A DNA stretch of 64,000 bases from Acetobacter cibinongensis. Lineage in GTDB: Bacteria; Pseudomonadota; Alphaproteobacteria; Acetobacterales; Acetobacteraceae. The stretch spans positions 1 through 64,000 of the forward strand of contig NZ_BAMV01000008.1 in assembly GCF_000963925.1 (NCBI RefSeq). Reading direction: 5' to 3'. A program made the position numbers and the translations under genes. Under the pieces are notes generated by a model. That model did not search any database and had not been told where the DNA came from. It saw only the letters and a list, made by a program, of their open reading frames with translations. Below, piece by piece: positions 61,137 to 64,000 of the stretch (the first letter of the stretch is position 1; each line of letters begins with the position of its first letter).

Positions 61137-61176
61137 ACAAAAAAACCGCAGGCAACAAATAGCTGCACTGCGGTTT
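61137..61176 (-). terminator. Intrinsic terminator of bamD
   Basis: AAACCGCAG (61143-61151) pairs with CTGCGGTTT (61168-61176); on the minus strand a run of T follows the stem. Confidence 0.85.
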
Positions 61177-61220
61177 AAAAAAGAGAAGAGATATTTCTGG
61201 CCGCAAAACGACCAGAAACA

Positions 61221-62225
61221 TTATTTGGACGGCGTGGCAGGCTTCTGACCTGCCGGAGCGGGCGGTACAGCCTGTGTTTGAACCGGCTGTACGGGTGCTG
61301 CTTTAATGTCCATAGGCTGATTAAGCGCTGCGGGAGCCGGGCCTGCACCTGCTGCTGTTGGCGGCGGCGCAGCAGCGGACTGCGGCTGAGGTGTGACAGC
61401 TTTGCCCGGCAGCGGGAAATTCTTGTTCAGCAGTTTGTAGCGCTTCAGGTTGCTGTAGGCGAAGCGGTACCATTTGCTGCCTGGGTAGTTATACCCCAGC
61501 ACAATACCGGATTTGCGGGCCTGATCCGTCAAGCCAAGATCAAGATAGACTTCAACCATACGTTCCAGTGCTTCAGGAACATGGTTGGTCGTCTGGAAAT
61601 CCTGCACAACGCGCTGGTAACGGTTAATGGCGGCTTCATAGTTCCGCTCACGCTGGTAGTAGCGACCAACCAGCATTTCCTTGCCAGCCAGATGGTCACG
61701 GCACAGGTCGATTTTCAGCTGGGCATCTCGTGCGTACTTAGACTGCGGGAAGCGGGTAATCACTTCTTCCAGTGCGTCCATGGACTCAACCGTGCCCTGT
61801 TGGTCTCGCTGCACGTCAGCAATCTGTTCATAGAAGCAGAGCGCGCGCAGGTAATAGGCATAGGCTGAATCGGCACTGGTCGGGTGCAGACCAATAAAGC
61901 GGTTAAGCTGCTGTACGGCCTCCGGGTACTTGCCCTTCAGGTAGTACGCATAGCCTTCCATAAGCTGTGCGTTGGCAATGTAGCCGGAATAGGGGTAATT
62001 CTGCTGCAAAACCTCAAATTCTGCGGCTGCCAGCGTATAACGGCGCGTGCGCAGTGCATCAATGCCGTTATTATAAAGCGTTTCTGCCGAAGCAAGCTTT
62101 GGGGGTGCCTGCTCCTTGTTGTGACCAAACAGGGCACAGCCCGAGAGGCCCAGAAGCAAACCAGCCGATGCCAGATGGCGAATACGGCAGCGAACGGAAA
62201 GGGTATTAATAACGCTCACAGGCAT
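61221..62225 (-). CDS. bamD: Outer membrane protein assembly factor BamD
   Basis: Essential lipoprotein of the Bam complex inserting beta-barrel proteins. 334 residues with lipobox LSGC (Cys30). TPR-like repeats span about residues 45-275 (ASAETLYNNGIDALRTRRYTLAAAEFE; YPYSGYIANAQLMEGYAYYLKGKYPEA). A Pro/Ala/Gln-rich tail of about 60 residues follows, longer than in E. coli BamD. Starts 93 bp after lpxC on the same strand. Confidence 0.96.
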   Translation of the reverse strand: MPVSVINTLSVRCRIRHLASAGLLLGLSGCALFGHNKEQAPPKLASAETLYNNGIDALRTRRYTLAAAEFEVLQQNYPYSGYIANAQLMEGYAYYLKGKYPEAVQQLNRFIGLHPTSADSAYAYYLRALCFYEQIADVQRDQQGTVESMDALEEVITRFPQSKYARDAQLKIDLCRDHLAGKEMLVGRYYQRERNYEAAINRYQRVVQDFQTTNHVPEALERMVEVYLDLGLTDQARKSGIVLGYNYPGSKWYRFAYSNLKRYKLLNKNFPLPGKAVTPQPQSAAAPPPTAAGAGPAPAALNQPMDIKAAPVQPVQTQAVPPAPAGQKPATPSK

Positions 62226-62318
62226 CCCGGTTCTTCAATGTGAAGCAAGCTTTATAACACGCATAGCCGCCAAGAAAAGGGAAGGAAAGGGACTGCGTGC
62301 GCTTTCTGGTATCTTGGG

Positions 62319-63299
62319 TCAGGCTGCTGAGCGTGCGGCCAAGGCTTTTGGCGGGACAAACCGCCATGCAGTGCGGTCAGCAAACAGGGCACGAAGCAAT
62401 TGATTATTCAGGCCATGGCCTGAGCGGTGACCATAAAACCGAGCCCGAAGAGGAGCGCCAGCCAGATAAAGGTCTCCAACCGCGTCCATCATTTTGTGTC
62501 GAATGAATTCGTCAGGTGAGCGGAGGCCAGCAGGGTTGAGAATCTGGTCATCATCAACCACGATAGCGTTTTCAAGCGAGCCACCACGTGCCAGCCCAGC
62601 TTTGTGCAGGGCTTCAATTTCCTGACGTAGAGTAAAAGTGCGGCTGCGTGCCAGTTCATGGCGGAAGGTCTGGGGAGTGAGTTCCAGCGCAAAGTCCTGC
62701 TTGCCGATGGCTTTGGCAGAAAACTCAATACCCAGAGACAGTTGCAGGTGAGGGATGGGGGCGGGGCGGAGTTCGACAAAGGCCCCGTTCTGTTCAACCC
62801 GGACAGGGCGCAGAACTTCCACAAACTGGCGTGGTGCGTCCTGCGTCTTGCGGCCTGCACAATCTATCAGAAAAACGAAGTCCGCTGCAGAACCGTCAAA
62901 CACCGGAATTTCCGGCCCATCGACCAGAATAAGGGCATTGTCTATGCCGCAACCGTGGAGAGCAGCCATAAGATGTTCGACAGTGGCAATGCGGTTCTGC
63001 GGGTTGCTGGCGTCGCCCAGAACCGTGCTCAAGCGCGTATCAACCACAGAGTCGAAACGGGCTGGAAGGGCTGGAGCACTTAAGTCCGTCCGTTGAAAAA
63101 CAATGCCGTGATGAACAGGTGCAGGCATAAGTGTAAGCTGTATTTGCGCACCGGTATGCAAACCAACGCCCACGCCTGTTATGGATTTCCCGAGCGTGTG
63201 CTGGAAAGAAGAAGCCGCCTTTGGCCTCAGCGTGGCTGGAACGGACACCGCTTCCGGTAATGCGGAAAGAGCGAGAGGTTCCATCAGCAAACTGTCCAT
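62319..63299 (-). CDS. lpxC: UDP-3-O-acyl-N-acetylglucosamine deacetylase
   Basis: Committed step of lipid A synthesis. 326 residues. Zinc ligands H109 (TVEHLMAAL), H269 and D272 (RHKMMDAVGDL); general acid/base H295 in HRSGHGLNN. About 33 residues precede the usual LpxC start (LGKSITGVGVGLHTG), but no better internal ATG is present. Follows ftsZ, as in other dcw clusters. Confidence 0.97.
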   Translation of the reverse strand: MDSLLMEPLALSALPEAVSVPATLRPKAASSFQHTLGKSITGVGVGLHTGAQIQLTLMPAPVHHGIVFQRTDLSAPALPARFDSVVDTRLSTVLGDASNPQNRIATVEHLMAALHGCGIDNALILVDGPEIPVFDGSAADFVFLIDCAGRKTQDAPRQFVEVLRPVRVEQNGAFVELRPAPIPHLQLSLGIEFSAKAIGKQDFALELTPQTFRHELARSRTFTLRQEIEALHKAGLARGGSLENAIVVDDDQILNPAGLRSPDEFIRHKMMDAVGDLYLAGAPLRARFYGHRSGHGLNNQLLRALFADRTAWRFVPPKALAARSAA

Positions 63300-63398
63300 G
63301 GTTCAGGCGGTATCCTGCAAAAATGAGAAACTGTGCAGCATAACGCTAACGGCCGGAGGATGTTCTGGCGAGTCAATGATTATTGCCGTCTGTTACAT

Positions 63399-63426
63399 AA
63401 AAAACGCGCTGCCAGAAGGCAGCGCG
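63399..63426 (-). terminator. Intrinsic terminator of ftsZ
   Basis: CGCGCTGCC (63405-63413) and GGCAGCGCG (63418-63426) pair with a 4-nt loop; on the minus strand TTTTTTATG follows. Confidence 0.92.
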
Positions 63427-63448
63427 CAGATGTGCCGTGCTAAAAATA

Positions 63449-64000
63449 TTAGCGGCGCAGGAAGGTTGGAATTTCCAGCCCTGCATCATCAGAGTCAGCC
63501 GGACGGATGCTCATGCTGCCATCAGACTGTTGGCCGGAAGAGCGAGCCTGCACAGCAGGTTCGGTCCGTTCGTCTGGAGCCGTGCTGCGGCGGAAAGCGC
63601 CGGTTACACGTCCGAACAGAGTGCGTGAGCCTGTCTGGGCGTTTTCTGGCAGGTAGGGGGAGCGCGGTGTTTCAGTGAACAGGCCAGCACGTGGCGATGC
63701 AGTGGGCTGTGGTGCTGGCTGCTGTGGCTGGTAAGCGGCAGAATGCGGTTGGCCGGGCGTGCTCTGTGCAGACGGGGGTACAGCATAGCCGCTCTGCTGG
63801 GGAGCAGAGGCATAAGCGGGCTGAACCGGCTGCGCAGGGCGAGGCTGTGCAGGCTGCTGCGCCGGGTTTTCAGTACGCTGTACGTGGGGTGCTGTAGCCT
63901 GCTGTGCCACGGTGTTTTCTGCGGCTTTAGGCGTTGCCGGTTTTTCAGAACCTGCATCGCTTTCCACAGACATCAGATGCAGACGGTCGCCTTTGGGGGG
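63449..64000 (-). CDS. ftsZ: Cell division protein FtsZ, C-terminal part (partial)
   Basis: The frame runs from the window end to the stop at 63449, about 184 codons. What is visible is the C-terminal linker, very rich in Gln, Pro and Ala, ending in the conserved FtsA/ZipA-binding peptide GLEIPTFLRR. The GTPase domain lies outside the window. Adjacent lpxC and the terminator support the identification. An internal ATG at 63973 is not the true start, since the frame continues upstream. Confidence 0.9.
   Translation of the reverse strand, partial: PPKGDRLHLMSVESDAGSEKPATPKAAENTVAQQATAPHVQRTENPAQQPAQPRPAQPVQPAYASAPQQSGYAVPPSAQSTPGQPHSAAYQPQQPAPQPTASPRAGLFTETPRSPYLPENAQTGSRTLFGRVTGAFRRSTAPDERTEPAVQARSSGQQSDGSMSIRPADSDDAGLEIPTFLRR

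Overview
The window looks like chromosomal DNA from an aerobic alphaproteobacterium, most likely an acetic acid bacterium (Acetobacteraceae, Acetobacter-like). The grounds are inference from gene content and order: an ftsZ-lpxC-bamD-recN-ligA block, an oxygen-dependent cobG-type cobalamin cluster, pyruvate phosphate dikinase beside its DUF299 regulator, an alphaproteobacterial-type acetolactate synthase, and moderately high GC. I see no insertion sequence, prophage, CRISPR array or rRNA. Apart from two genes cut by the window edges, no gene is visibly broken.

Layout. 1-3.1 kb: a truncated XRE regulator divergent from an EamA transporter, an orphan Tat-exported solute-binding protein, tRNA-Asn(GUU) and a RidA-family protein. 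3.1-11.9 kb: panC, then a cobalamin (corrin ring) cluster cobG-H-I-J, cobK (reverse), cobL-E-M, cbiD (reverse). 12.0-18.1 kb: dnaE-pabB-pabC as a tight run, then a small exported protein. 18.3-22.3 kb: an orphan Rieske oxygenase, then rpsB-tsf-recO. 22.3-29.2 kb: esterase-like hydrolase, lipoprotein, parC, arfB, an AT-rich unknown, bpt and hemB. 29.3-37.4 kb: APC permease, glyA, acyltransferase, aspartoacylase-like protein, DEAD-box-type helicase, ELM1-family protein and a small membrane protein. 37.4-44.0 kb: serB, miaA, ilvB-ilvN-ilvC and threonine/serine dehydratase. 44.2-50.8 kb: sodC-like, HAD phosphatase, gltX, acidic unknown plus nicotinate phosphoribosyltransferase, class II DAHP synthase. 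51.1-57.0 kb: small exported proteins, an IMPACT-family protein, a UraD-like protein, the PPDK regulator and ppdK. 57.2-64.0 kb: ligA, recN, bamD, lpxC and the 3' end of ftsZ.

How the genes fit together. The cob genes cover precorrin-2 to hydrogenobyrinate by the aerobic route, except that CobF is absent and CbiD stands in its place beside CobE. ilvB-N-C plus the dehydratase give branched-chain amino-acid synthesis. pabB-pabC and panC feed folate and coenzyme A; glyA and serB handle serine and one-carbon flow; ppdK and its regulator control the pyruvate/PEP step needed for growth on C2/C3 substrates.

Most of the window is ordinary housekeeping DNA. The observations I rate highest are a strongly structured rpsB leader (a predicted three-way junction abutting a Shine-Dalgarno site, with an overlapping upstream ORF), the CbiD-for-CobF arrangement, a UraD-like protein lacking the family's catalytic His, a Cu/Zn-SOD-like protein with a zinc-ligand His changed to Asp, and several perfect intergenic hairpins without U-tracts. 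I did not find a clear new multi-gene system.
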